A stretch of DNA of 36,160 nt from a virus, in the IMG/VR virus record IMGVR_UViG_3300020477_000072, positions 1 through 36,160 of that record. One strand, 5' to 3'. This document shows, one piece after another, positions 1 to 8,015 of this stretch. The notes beneath the pieces are model-generated. The model searched no databases and was not told the origin of the DNA. It worked only from the letters and a program-made list of their open reading frames with translations. Position numbers and translations under genes: made by a program. The stretch's first letter is position 1. Each line of letters begins with the position of its first letter.

Positions 1-108
1 TTTTAACTCTTGGGTGGGGTTAAAAACTCGTTAATGTTACAGCGAGGTGGGGTTATACACGCAATATAGTTCTTTAACATTCGTTCTACTTATGTTATCA
101 ACTTATCG
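1..108. repeat. Left copy of 108-bp terminal direct repeat
   Basis: Bases 1-108 reappear at 36053-36160 with two substitutions (T11 versus A36063; T32 versus G36084). The repeat lies between the small terminase gene (end of window) and the large terminase operon (start), where T7-like phages and pac/cos phages carry packaging signals. It holds two copies of GGTGGGGTTA at 13-22 and 46-55, 33 bases apart, which are unusually G-rich for this genome. It may be a true direct terminal repeat or the redundancy of a circular assembly; the mismatches suggest sequencing error or population variation. Confidence 0.9.
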
Positions 109-266
109 TGAAGTATCTTGTGCTTATTTGGGGAAGAGATGATTCCGAATTGCAGGAAAAGAAATTGGTTGAGGCAAAGGATGATATGGACCTCTTGAAA
201 AAAATTTCAGTTCCTGTAGGTTCAAGAGCAACATATGAAGAAATGAAAGAAGAGGAGAAACAATGA
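108..266 (+). CDS. Hypothetical 52-aa protein
   Basis: This open frame starts with GTG at 108, exactly at the edge of the terminal repeat, and ends with TGA at 264-266. The product is charged, begins KYLVLIWGRDD after the start residue, and has a Glu/Lys-rich C-terminus. No clear ribosome site precedes the GTG; GTG at 120 is an alternative. The last bases contain GAGGAG followed by ATGA, so its end could couple to the next ORF. I do not recognise the family and the call rests on an open frame in a dense operon. Confidence 0.35.
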   Translation: MKYLVLIWGRDDSELQEKKLVEAKDDMDLLKKISVPVGSRATYEEMKEEEKQ

Positions 267-433
267 AGTTCGTACCTAAAGCAGACACGCCTAGTGGAAG
301 AAATGATTCAAGGAGGAATTATGAAGAATCAAGAAAAATCAGAAAAAGAAGTTACCAAGAACAACAAGTCTTCGAAAGCATCTCAAATGATGAAAGCAAA
401 TCAGATGAGAGCAAAGAAGATGGTGGCGAATGA
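263..433 (+). CDS. Possible 56-aa ORF overlapping the next gene
   Basis: ATG at 263 overlaps the upstream TGA (ATGA) and is preceded by a good GAGGAG site at 252-257. The frame stays open to TGA at 431-433 and encodes a small Ser/Lys/Glu/Arg-rich protein ending SKEDGGE. It shares 113 bases in a different frame with the ORF that starts at 321, so at most one of the two may be expressed as a conserved protein. The good ribosome site is the main argument for it; low-complexity content argues against it. No family recognised. Confidence 0.35.
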   Translation: MKFVPKADTPSGRNDSRRNYEESRKIRKRSYQEQQVFESISNDESKSDESKEDGGE

Positions 434-566
434 GAACAAGGATAAAAAGTCTAGGCAAGAAAAAGCCATCGAGCAATACAAGCAAGTCAAAATCCTCAAA
501 GGGCATAGCGAGGAAGAAGCCGAAAGGATGGCAAAAGAACAAATACTAAATCAATGGGAAGTATGA
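321..566 (+). CDS. Hypothetical Lys/Glu-rich 81-aa protein
   Basis: ATG at 321 is chosen because AGGAGG lies at 311-316; an in-frame GTG at 294 would add nine residues but has no such site. The first half is very rich in Lys, Asn and Ser and probably disordered. The C-terminal part (EQYKQVKILKG, then EEEAERMAKEQILNQWEV) looks like an amphipathic helix. It ends in an ATGA overlap with the next gene, so it belongs to the chain of small genes before the large terminase. Function unknown. Confidence 0.6.
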   Translation: MKNQEKSEKEVTKNNKSSKASQMMKANQMRAKKMVANENKDKKSRQEKAIEQYKQVKILKGHSEEEAERMAKEQILNQWEV

Positions 567-739
567 CGGAAGATCGTGGTCCATTAGATTTAACAAGACG
601 GATAGAAGAACAATCTATTCAGATCAACGAATTAAAAGAAATCAATTCTTATCATAGAAAGTATGTTGGTGATCTACTTAAAGAATTAGATCATTACAAA
701 GCTCAAGTTTTAAAATTAGAAAAAGAATTAGGAAGATGA
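563..739 (+). CDS. Hypothetical coiled-coil protein, 58 aa
   Basis: ATG at 563 overlaps the preceding TGA (ATGA), favouring it over the in-frame ATG at 554. The product shows heptad-like spacing of Ile/Leu with Glu and Lys from about residue 12 to the end (IEEQSIQINELKEINSY, then LLKELDHYKAQVLKLEKEL), so a coiled coil is likely. It ends in another ATGA overlap with the next gene. Small coiled-coil proteins are common before terminase genes, but I cannot assign a role. Confidence 0.6.
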   Translation: MTEDRGPLDLTRRIEEQSIQINELKEINSYHRKYVGDLLKELDHYKAQVLKLEKELGR

Positions 740-930
740 ATATCTTTACTAAATATTCTTTGCAGGAAATTAAAACCTTGCGTACTGTCGTTAAGAATGT
801 ACATATGAAACATTATCCTACTGAAAAGAAAACAGATAAGGAAGCAGATAGGATATTAGAAACAATTTCTCCTGAAACATTAGAGAAGTTGCACAAACTG
901 GCAGTAGATTATGGGATCACTAACTTATAA
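736..930 (+). CDS. Hypothetical 64-aa protein upstream of large terminase
   Basis: This short helical protein overlaps its upstream neighbour by ATGA and the large terminase gene by 20 bases, indicating co-translation. It has a basic N-terminal half and a C-terminal segment (ETISPETLEKLHKLAVDYGI) that looks helical. No domain recognised. Being next to terL it could serve in packaging, but a better small-terminase candidate is the gene at 35627-36031. Confidence 0.6.
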   Translation: MNIFTKYSLQEIKTLRTVVKNVHMKHYPTEKKTDKEADRILETISPETLEKLHKLAVDYGITNL

Positions 931-2416
931 ACCTGATGGACAGGTTCTAAAAAATTTTTTAAAGGATGTAAGTTTCTTTAGAGGATTAAGAGGTCCAGTA
1001 GGTTCAGGTAAGTCTGTTGCTTGTTGCATAGAAATTATTAGAAGAGCCATATCTCAAAAGCCATCAGAAGATGGTAAAAGAAAATCGAGATGGGCTGTCA
1101 TTAGAAATACTAATCCACAATTAAAAACAACAACCATTAAGACTTGGCTTGATTGGTTTCCTGAACAAGAGTGGGGTCCGTTTATTTGGTCTGTTCCTTA
1201 TACTCATAGAATATCCAAAGGAGATATTGAATTAGAAGTTATCTTCTTAGCGTTAGATAGACCTGAAGATGTTAAAAAATTATTATCATTAGAATTAACT
1301 GGAGTATGGATTAATGAAGCAAGAGAAATACCTAAGTCTATTGTTGATGCTTGTTCAATGAGGGTAGGTCGTTTTCCAAGTATGAGAGAGGGTGGAGCAT
1401 CTTGGTATGGAGTTATAGCAGATACCAATCCTCCTGACTCAGATCATTGGTGGGCTATCCTTGCAGGAGAAACAATCATTCCTGATTACATTACAAAACA
1501 AGAAGCTAAGATGTTAATTAAACCTGCTAACTGGAAGTTCTATAATCAACCTCCAGCTATGTTTGAAAATCGAAATAAAGAAAATGAAATAGAGGGATAT
1601 GAATTTAATAAAGAAGCTGAGAATCAAAAGAACCTAACACCAATGTATTATAAAAATATTATTCAAGGTAAAACTAAATCTTGGATAGATGTCTATATTT
1701 TAAATAAACTAGGACAAATAGAAGATGGTAAACCAGTTTATGAATCCTTTAGATCAGATGTTCATATAGCAAAAGGAGATGTTGCTGTAGCTAAAGGTGT
1801 TCCTATATTTATGGGATTAGACTTTGGATTAACACCAGCTTGTGTTTTTGCACAAAGAATAAGAGGTCGATGGGTTATTATTGATGAATTAGTTGCTGAA
1901 GATATGGGTATTGTTAAATTTTCAAAACTTATGAAACAACATATGGCAACTTATCTTCCTAGAGATTTTTATATATATGGCGATCCAGCAGGGGATCATA
2001 GAGTACAAACAGATGAAAGTACACCTTTTCAAATCTTAAGAGGTAATGGAATTATTGCTAGACCTGCACCATCAAATGATGTAACTCTCCGATTGGAGTC
2101 AGTTACTACTGTTTTATCAAGAATGGTTGATGGAGATAGTGGAATGTTAATTGATCCCAAGTGTAACAATTTAATTAAAGGATTTACAGGTGGTTATCAC
2201 TATAGAAGACTTCAGGTATCAGGAGAACGATATGATGAAAAGCCCAATAAAAACAGGTTCTCTCATATACACGATGCTCTTCAATATTTATTATTGGGTG
2301 CAGGAGAGGGAAGAACTTTGACAATGGGCAAAAAAATTAGTAAACCAGTAGTAGCAAAGAGAAATTATAATGTTTTTGATGTTAAACCAAAATCTGTATA
2401 TGAAAGGAGAAACTAA
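911..2416 (+). CDS. terL: Terminase large subunit (packaging ATPase/nuclease)
   Basis: The 501-aa product is the DNA-packaging motor. The N-terminal ATPase domain carries Walker A GPVGSGKS at residues 28-35 and a Walker B-like stretch LTGVWINEARE ending in the acidic pair around E136. The C-terminal RNase H-like nuclease domain shows the expected acidic residues: D304 in MGLDFG, D358 in YGDPAG and D455 in SHIHDALQYL. Length and motif order fit podovirus large terminases. In the cell it would dock on the portal encoded at 2687 and cut replicated DNA; the small subunit is probably the product at 35627. No strong ribosome site precedes ATG 911, which overlaps the previous gene. Confidence 0.96.
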   Translation: MGSLTYKPDGQVLKNFLKDVSFFRGLRGPVGSGKSVACCIEIIRRAISQKPSEDGKRKSRWAVIRNTNPQLKTTTIKTWLDWFPEQEWGPFIWSVPYTHRISKGDIELEVIFLALDRPEDVKKLLSLELTGVWINEAREIPKSIVDACSMRVGRFPSMREGGASWYGVIADTNPPDSDHWWAILAGETIIPDYITKQEAKMLIKPANWKFYNQPPAMFENRNKENEIEGYEFNKEAENQKNLTPMYYKNIIQGKTKSWIDVYILNKLGQIEDGKPVYESFRSDVHIAKGDVAVAKGVPIFMGLDFGLTPACVFAQRIRGRWVIIDELVAEDMGIVKFSKLMKQHMATYLPRDFYIYGDPAGDHRVQTDESTPFQILRGNGIIARPAPSNDVTLRLESVTTVLSRMVDGDSGMLIDPKCNNLIKGFTGGYHYRRLQVSGERYDEKPNKNRFSHIHDALQYLLLGAGEGRTLTMGKKISKPVVAKRNYNVFDVKPKSVYERRN

Positions 2417-2418
2417 GT

Positions 2419-2682
2419 ATGTGTGCTGGTCCATTTAAATCGCCATCAATTCCTGCTCCTCCACCACCTCCACCAGAAGAGGAAAGTGTGAGGCAACAGC
2501 GACAAAGACTTCGTAGAGAACAACAAGCTGAAAAAACGAAAAACAAACAACAGCAGTACGAAGAAAGAGTTGCGGCTTACCAAGGTAGAAGAGGAAGAAG
2601 ATCACTTCTAACTGGAAGAAGAGGCGGACAAGGATATGAAATTGCATCTAGCTTGATGAGTAATCAAACTTTAGGAGCATAA
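2419..2682 (+). CDS. Small proline/arginine-rich structural-region protein
   Basis: The 87-aa product begins MCAGPF, has a polyproline run near residues 14-20, a Gln/Arg/Lys-rich central helix, and a C-terminal GRRGRRSLLTGRRGGQG segment. Short proteins with a Pro-rich start and an RRSLLTG-like glycine tail sit between large terminase and portal in many podoviruses; their role is not established to my knowledge. A strong AAAGGAGA site precedes the ATG, and the gene sits 2 bases after terL and 4 before the portal gene, so it is translated with the head genes. Confidence 0.75.
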   Translation: MCAGPFKSPSIPAPPPPPPEEESVRQQRQRLRREQQAEKTKNKQQQYEERVAAYQGRRGRRSLLTGRRGGQGYEIASSLMSNQTLGA

Positions 2683-2686
2683 TATT

Positions 2687-4300
2687 ATGGTAGTAGAAGT
2701 TAAACCACAGTTGGATGTCAATCCAAATGATGGAGGTGTAAGACAATTACTTACTCGATATAACCACGCTAAAGCTATTAAAGATATGTGGTTACCAACA
2801 TTCGAGGAATGTTATGAGTTTGCTTTACCTCAAAGAGAAAGTTTTTATACTGAGTCTGTTGGTCGTAGAAGATCAGATAGAATCTTTGATGAAACAGCAG
2901 TAGTTGGTGTTCAAGAGTTTGCATCAAGATTACAAGCTGGTATTGTTCCTAACTATGCAAGATGGGCTGACTTAGTTGCAGGTACAGAAATTCCAAAAGA
3001 ACAACAAAAAGAAGTTAATCTTAATTTAGATCAAGTAACAGAATATGTATTTGAAATTTTACAGAACTCAAACTTCTCTCAAGAAGTACACGAAACATTT
3101 TTAGATATAGCTTTAGGTACTGGATGTTTATTAGTTGAAGAGGGAGATGCAGTACAACCAATTAGATTCAAAGCAATACCATTACCACAAGTAGTTTTAG
3201 ATTCAGGACACGATGATAGGATAGATCATATCTACAGAAAAAGAACAATCAGATTTAAAGAAATATTAATTGCATATCCTGACGGAAATTTATCAGAAAG
3301 AATGATAATGGATATGGAAAAAAACCCAGACCACGAATGCGAAGTAGTGGAAATGGTTTATAAAAATTATTCCAATACAAAAGAAGATGAACATCATTTC
3401 TGCGTAATTGCTCCAATGTATGAACACAAAATATTCGATCAAACATTTAAAGGTTTAGGATCAAATCCATACATAGTTTATAGATGGTCTAAAGTTGCAG
3501 GAGAAGTTTATGGAAGAGGACCATTACAATTAGCGTTACCTGCAATTAAAACTTCTAACTTAGTTATAGAATTAATTTTAGAAAATGCACAAATGTCCAT
3601 CTCAGGAATGTATCAAGTAGAAGATGATGGAGTTATTAATGTCGATAATATTTCTTTAATCCCAGGAACAATCATTCCGAAAGCGGCTGGATCATCAGGA
3701 CTTCAACCAATCGCACCAGCAGGAAATTTTAATGTAAGCGATTTAGTTTTAAGAGATATGAGAACTAATATTAAAAAAGCATTATACAATGAAATGTTAG
3801 GAGTACCGAATGAAAAAACTCCTATGTCTGCAACAGAAGTAGCAGAAAGAATGGCTGACCTTTCAAGACAAATTGGTTCTGCATTCGGAAGATTACAAGC
3901 TGAATTAGTTAATCCAGTACTACAAAGAATAATTTATATATTAAAAAAACAAGGAAGAATTAAAATCCCAGTAGTTAATGGTAGAGAAATTAAAATTAAA
4001 TCTTCTTCTCCATTAGCACAAGCACAACATCAACAAGATGTAGCAACAGTAGATAGATTTTTAGGAATGGTTCAAGCAAGAGTAGGACCACAATTATTAA
4101 ACATATTAGTTAAACAAGATGAAGTAGCTAAATATGTTGCTAAGAAATTAGGAATACCTGAAGAATTAATTAGATCACAAGAGGAAATGGCAATAGCGGC
4201 AGGTCAAATGCAACAAATGATGAACCAAGCCCAAGGTGCTATGGGAGGTCAAGCTAATGGAGCAACACCACCTGCACCACCAACAGAACCCACGCAGTAA
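2687..4300 (+). CDS. Portal protein (T7 gp8-like head-tail connector)
   Basis: The 537-aa product matches the T7-type head-tail connector family in length and landmarks: an N-terminal LLTRYNHAKAIKDMWLP helix, the FALPQRESFY and RIFDETAVVGVQEFASRLQAG segments, and the stretch MSATEVAERMADLSRQIGSA typical of the crown/wing region. The C-terminus is Gln/Met rich and ends in a flexible Ala/Pro tail. It forms the dodecameric ring through which terminase pumps DNA and onto which the gp11-like adaptor docks. An AGGAG site lies upstream. It is followed by accessory genes rather than directly by the scaffold. Confidence 0.95.
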   Translation: MVVEVKPQLDVNPNDGGVRQLLTRYNHAKAIKDMWLPTFEECYEFALPQRESFYTESVGRRRSDRIFDETAVVGVQEFASRLQAGIVPNYARWADLVAGTEIPKEQQKEVNLNLDQVTEYVFEILQNSNFSQEVHETFLDIALGTGCLLVEEGDAVQPIRFKAIPLPQVVLDSGHDDRIDHIYRKRTIRFKEILIAYPDGNLSERMIMDMEKNPDHECEVVEMVYKNYSNTKEDEHHFCVIAPMYEHKIFDQTFKGLGSNPYIVYRWSKVAGEVYGRGPLQLALPAIKTSNLVIELILENAQMSISGMYQVEDDGVINVDNISLIPGTIIPKAAGSSGLQPIAPAGNFNVSDLVLRDMRTNIKKALYNEMLGVPNEKTPMSATEVAERMADLSRQIGSAFGRLQAELVNPVLQRIIYILKKQGRIKIPVVNGREIKIKSSSPLAQAQHQQDVATVDRFLGMVQARVGPQLLNILVKQDEVAKYVAKKLGIPEELIRSQEEMAIAAGQMQQMMNQAQGAMGGQANGATPPAPPTEPTQ

Positions 4301-4314
4301 AAACAATATGATTT

Positions 4315-5013
4315 ATGTATAAATCCATATTAGTAATATCTGATTTACATATACCTTATCATCACAAAGACAGTTTCGCTTTCCTTAAAGCAATTAAAAA
4401 AGAATTTAAACCTGACTATATAGTTAATATTGGCGATCTATTAGATTTTCACGCAATCAATATGCATATGCACGATCCTGATTTATATTCAGCAGGACAC
4501 GAATTAAAAGCATCAAGAAAATATATTAAAGAATTAGAATCTATATTTCCAAAAATGATTGAAGTAGATTCAAATCATTCTAGCTTAGTTTATAGAAGAG
4601 CATTAAAGTATGGAATGAGTAGAGAATTTTTAAAAGACTATGGAGAATTTTTAGGAACTAAGAAATGGAAGTGGATAGATGATCTAACATTAACAATGTC
4701 TAATGGACAAAGATGTTTCTTTACTCACGGAAGATCAGCAGATATTTTAAAAGTTTCTCAAACAATGGGAATGTCAGCAGTACAAGGACACTACCATACA
4801 AAATTTGTGATTAGCTGGTGGGCTAATCCTGATAACTTATTTTTTGGTATGAATGTTGGATGTTTAATAAATCAAAAATCTTTAGCTATGTCATATGCAA
4901 AAAATTTTAGAACACGCTTTATAGTAGGATGTGGAATAATATTAGGAGGAATACCAAGATTACTTCCTCTTGTATTAGATAAGAAAGGAGATTGGATAGG
5001 AAAGATTGTATGA
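4315..5013 (+). CDS. Calcineurin-like metallophosphoesterase
   Basis: The 232-aa product carries the metallophosphoesterase signature blocks in order: D10-x-H12 (SDLHIPYH), GD41-x-x-D44 (NIGDLLDF), N87-H88 (DSNHSS, with Ser where Gly is usual), H138 (FTHG) and GH159YH161. All di-metal ligands are present, so a phosphodiesterase or phosphatase activity is likely; the substrate cannot be told. It lies between portal and scaffold genes as a small accessory cluster with the DUF3310 gene. No strong ribosome site is visible before ATG 4315. A role in nucleotide or nucleic-acid metabolism is inference. Confidence 0.88.
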   Translation: MYKSILVISDLHIPYHHKDSFAFLKAIKKEFKPDYIVNIGDLLDFHAINMHMHDPDLYSAGHELKASRKYIKELESIFPKMIEVDSNHSSLVYRRALKYGMSREFLKDYGEFLGTKKWKWIDDLTLTMSNGQRCFFTHGRSADILKVSQTMGMSAVQGHYHTKFVISWWANPDNLFFGMNVGCLINQKSLAMSYAKNFRTRFIVGCGIILGGIPRLLPLVLDKKGDWIGKIV

Positions 5014-5234
5014 TCGAAGATGATAAAATTAACCCAAAGTATTACCAAGCAGGTAAATGCTCTTGTGGTAGAACATTACAAACATATGAATATGTAAAAC
5101 ATTTACCATATGCAGATGCTACTGCAATTAAGTATATCACTAGACATAGGTTAAAAGGTGGCTCAACTGATATTAGAAAAGCTATATGGTTTTTAAAAGC
5201 GATACTAAAAGATGAGTATAAGGAAACCGAGTAA
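5010..5234 (+). CDS. DUF3310 family protein
   Basis: The 74-aa product (ATG 5010, an ATGA overlap with the phosphoesterase; a TTG at 4992 is possible but less likely) has the layout of DUF3310: NPKYYQ near the start, then ADATAIKYITRHRLKGG and IRKAIWFLKAIL. The AIKYI-R-KGG-KAIWFL pattern is diagnostic. DUF3310 proteins are common in phages and are sometimes annotated as nucleotide-kinase-like, but their activity is not established. Translation is probably coupled to the upstream gene. Confidence 0.8.
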   Translation: MIEDDKINPKYYQAGKCSCGRTLQTYEYVKHLPYADATAIKYITRHRLKGGSTDIRKAIWFLKAILKDEYKETE

Positions 5235-5493
5235 ACCTATAATTATAGGAGATAAACGATATTATAAATATCTTATAATATGGGAAGATATTGTTGGGGA
5301 TTCTACATTAACTGATTATAATGATTTCGATCATATGAAATGTGCATTAATTCATACTGAAGCATATATATTTAAGAAAGGTAAAAAGTATCTATACTCA
5401 TTTGCTAGTTATCAAAATAGTGATGGAGAAGTAGGATTTGGGGATAGAAATATTTACCCTAGAAGTGTAATCAAAAAAGTGATAAGGATATAG
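5212..5493 (+). CDS. Hypothetical 93-aa protein
   Basis: This gene overlaps the DUF3310 gene by 23 bases and is followed one base later by the next gene. The product has a basic start, a YYKYLIIWEDIVGDSTL strand-like stretch and a basic C-terminus (RSVIKKVIRI), and is predicted mainly beta by its hydrophobic alternation. No motif recognised. Its place in the portal-to-scaffold accessory cluster suggests a late accessory function only by context. Confidence 0.65.
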   Translation: MSIRKPSKPIIIGDKRYYKYLIIWEDIVGDSTLTDYNDFDHMKCALIHTEAYIFKKGKKYLYSFASYQNSDGEVGFGDRNIYPRSVIKKVIRI

Positions 5494-5494
5494 A

Positions 5495-5779
5495 ATGAAA
5501 GCAGAACAAAATAAACCTTTAATTGGTTTAGATAATTATACACGCAGTCCTGCTGAAGAAGAAAGACTAAATATGGTATTTGTTGAAACCTTTAATACCG
5601 CATCTGGTAAAGAAGTATTAAAATCTCTTAGAGCAATAACTCTTGAGTCTGTTGCTGGAGGAGAAGTATCAAATGAAACATTAAGACATTTAGAGGGGCA
5701 AAGATATTTAGTTGGTCTTATTCAAAGACGGATAAATAAAGGTGCAAGTCAAAAAATAATAAAGGAGCAAATAAAATAA
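5495..5779 (+). CDS. Bbp19-like small structural-region protein
   Basis: The 94-aa product shows FVETFNTASGKEVLKSLRAIT in the middle and HLEGQRYLVGLIQRRIN near the end. This matches the pattern of the small Bbp19-like phage domain (an F-x-x-F-x-T-G-x-x-VL segment followed by EGQR and a terminal helix) that is usually found just before the scaffold gene in podoviruses. Its role is unclear, perhaps head assembly. It ends one base before the scaffold gene. The family assignment rests on remembered pattern, not on a search. Confidence 0.7.
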   Translation: MKAEQNKPLIGLDNYTRSPAEEERLNMVFVETFNTASGKEVLKSLRAITLESVAGGEVSNETLRHLEGQRYLVGLIQRRINKGASQKIIKEQIK

Positions 5780-5780
5780 A

Positions 5781-6596
5781 ATGGCTGAAGCAGAAACACA
5801 AACACAAGAACAACCTCAGGTTCAACCACAAGAACAACCTAAGGAACAACCACAAGAAACACAACCTCAGGAAACTCAACCTGTTCAACAAGAACAAGTT
5901 AAAAGAGAAAGACCTGAGTATATTCCTGAAAAGTTTTGGAATAAAGAGACTAGCGAACCTATCTTAGATGAATTAGGTAAATCATATCTTAATCTTGAAA
6001 AATATGTTGGTGGCAAAAAAGAAGAAATGAAAAAAATTGTTGCTGATGAACTTCAAGTTGAAGCACAAAAGAATCGACCTGAAACAAAAGAAAAATATGA
6101 ATTACCAAAACTTCCTGATGGAGTTACAGAAGATATAGTGAATGCAAATCCTATGACAGAATGGTGGAAAGATTATTGTTGGAAACAATCAGGTAATCAA
6201 GAAATGTTCCAAGAGGGAATTAATAAATATGTTGATATGTATTTAGGTTCTCAAGTTAATGTCGATGAACAAAAACAAAAACTAGGAGAAAATGCTGAAG
6301 CAAGAATAGATGCAGTTAATAGTTGGGCATCAACATTTTTTAATCAAGAACAATTCGAAAGTATTGCAGGAACATTAGGGCAAACAGCCGAGGGTATTGA
6401 AGCATTAGAAAAAGTAATTGATGCAACAAAACAAAATGTTTCTCGTGCTAACCAAGTTACGCAACCTGAAAGACCTTTAACATTAGCAGATGTTAGAACT
6501 ATGATGAAAGACAAAAGGTATTATGATTCAAAAGATCGTGATCCTAATTTTGTCAGACGAGTGGATGAAGCATTCAGTCGTTTATATCGTGGCTAA
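5781..6596 (+). CDS. Capsid assembly scaffolding protein
   Basis: The 271-aa product has a long Gln/Pro/Glu-rich disordered N-terminus (residues about 4-45), then RPEYIPEKFWNKETSEP, a motif shared by T7-like scaffold proteins, a helical acidic body, and a short basic C-terminal helix ending FVRRVDEAFSRLYRG, suited to capsid binding. Composition, size and position two genes before the capsid gene fit a scaffold. It would fill the procapsid and leave before or during packaging. Its TAA overlaps the ATG of the next gene (TAATG). Confidence 0.85.
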   Translation: MAEAETQTQEQPQVQPQEQPKEQPQETQPQETQPVQQEQVKRERPEYIPEKFWNKETSEPILDELGKSYLNLEKYVGGKKEEMKKIVADELQVEAQKNRPETKEKYELPKLPDGVTEDIVNANPMTEWWKDYCWKQSGNQEMFQEGINKYVDMYLGSQVNVDEQKQKLGENAEARIDAVNSWASTFFNQEQFESIAGTLGQTAEGIEALEKVIDATKQNVSRANQVTQPERPLTLADVRTMMKDKRYYDSKDRDPNFVRRVDEAFSRLYRG

Positions 6597-7138
6597 TGCT
6601 ATATGTTGAAAAGACTATACCAGACCATTGTTTTGATTTAGCTCCAAGACTTAAGTCTTTAGACAGGTACGAGATAGCAGTATTAGGGCTTGATCCATTA
6701 CACGCCTTATTACTGCCATTTCGTTATAACAGACCAAATATCCATACATTTACAATTTTAACAGAACATACAAAAGAAGTAGTAGCTATATTTGGTGTTA
6801 TACCTACTAAAACTAATCCAAGAGTAGGATATATTTGGTTTCTAGCATCAGATTTATTAGATAAATACTATAGATATTTCCTTAGGGGGAATAAAAGATG
6901 GTTAGGATATATGGAAGAACACTTTGATTATCTATGTAATTGGATCATTGAAGAACATACAGTAAGTATCAGATGGTTAAAGTGGCAAGGATTTAATTTT
7001 TCTCACGCAACACTTGTAAAAGATGTAAAAATGTTATACTTCTATAAACGAATACATAATGTATTCAAAAAAGGTACACTGCCTTTATTGAAAGAGATTG
7101 GTCCAATTTGGACAACCAAAATTAATCAAGAAAGATAA
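6596..7138 (+). CDS. T7 gp13-like (DUF2833) protein
   Basis: The 180-aa product resembles the DUF2833/T7 gp13 group, a GNAT-like fold: an N-terminal DRYEIAVLGLDPLHALLLPF segment, a central TKEVVAIFGVIPT-x-x-NPRVGYIWFLASDLL strand-turn-helix, and a C-terminal NWIIEEHTVSIRWLKWQGF. T7 gp13 is needed for virion morphogenesis. Acetyltransferase catalysis is not evident. It is translationally coupled to scaffold (TAATG) and precedes the capsid gene by 40 bases. Confidence 0.72.
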   Translation: MLYVEKTIPDHCFDLAPRLKSLDRYEIAVLGLDPLHALLLPFRYNRPNIHTFTILTEHTKEVVAIFGVIPTKTNPRVGYIWFLASDLLDKYYRYFLRGNKRWLGYMEEHFDYLCNWIIEEHTVSIRWLKWQGFNFSHATLVKDVKMLYFYKRIHNVFKKGTLPLLKEIGPIWTTKINQER

Positions 7139-7178
7139 CAGTTTTTTATTAACAACAAACTGACAAGGAGAAAAAGTT

Positions 7179-8003
7179 ATGAGTACATCTATTTCTACTG
7201 CGTTTATTAAACAGTTTGAGTCAGAAGTTCATATGGCTTATCAGCGTATGGGTTCGAAACTTAGAAATACTGTTAGGCAGATAAATAATGTTACTGGTAG
7301 CCAAGCGAGATTCCAAAAAGTGGGTACAGGTACTGCTGTGTCTAAATCAAGACACGCACAAGTTCCTACTATGGATATTTCGCATAGTACAGTTGATGTT
7401 ACTTTAGCAGACTACTATGCGGCAGATTATGTCGATAGATTAGACGAACTAAAAACTAACATTGACGAAAGACAAATACTATCTCAGTCGGCGGCGGCGG
7501 CTCTTGGAAGAAAAACAGATTCATTAATTACTACTGTTTTAGATGCTGGTTCAAACTCGAACAATGTGGCTCACGGTTCAGCAGGTTTAACACTTGCTAA
7601 AGCATTGACGGTTTACGAAGCATTCGGTGGTAGCGATGTTCCTGACGATGGCGGAAGATACTTTGTTGTATCTCCTGCTGGATGGGCTGATTTATTACAA
7701 GTAGATCAGTTCTCTCGTGCAGAATACATCGGAGAAGCTGGACTTCCTTATGCTGGCGGTATGACTGCTAAAAGATGGTTATCTTTCACTTGGTTTGTAC
7801 ATTCAGGTCTTTCTATATCTAGTACAACTAGAGAATGCCACGCATTTCACAAATCTGCGGTTGGTGTTGCTAGTGGTGCTGACATTAGAACTGAGATCAA
7901 TTACATTCCAGAAAAAGTCAGTAATCTAATCACATCTTATATGTCAATGGGTGCAGTAATGATTGACAATAACGGTGCGATTAAGGTTCAAATAACAGAA
8001 TAG
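7179..8003 (+). CDS. Major capsid protein
   Basis: The 274-aa product begins MSTSISTAFIKQFESEVHMAYQ, contains VTLADYYAADYVDRLDELKTNID and the helix SAAAALGRKTDSLI, and a P-domain-like FVVSPAGWADLLQVDQF, all typical of podovirus HK97-fold coat proteins. It is the first gene after scaffold and gp13, has a strong AAGGAGAAAAAG ribosome site with a 40-base leader, and uses slightly richer codons, consistent with high expression. The four-alanine run SAAAAL at about residues 103-108 is written GCG GCG GCG GCT, part of the genome-wide avoidance pattern. Confidence 0.88.
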   Translation: MSTSISTAFIKQFESEVHMAYQRMGSKLRNTVRQINNVTGSQARFQKVGTGTAVSKSRHAQVPTMDISHSTVDVTLADYYAADYVDRLDELKTNIDERQILSQSAAAALGRKTDSLITTVLDAGSNSNNVAHGSAGLTLAKALTVYEAFGGSDVPDDGGRYFVVSPAGWADLLQVDQFSRAEYIGEAGLPYAGGMTAKRWLSFTWFVHSGLSISSTTRECHAFHKSAVGVASGADIRTEINYIPEKVSNLITSYMSMGAVMIDNNGAIKVQITE

Positions 8004-8015
8004 GAGATAAATAAT

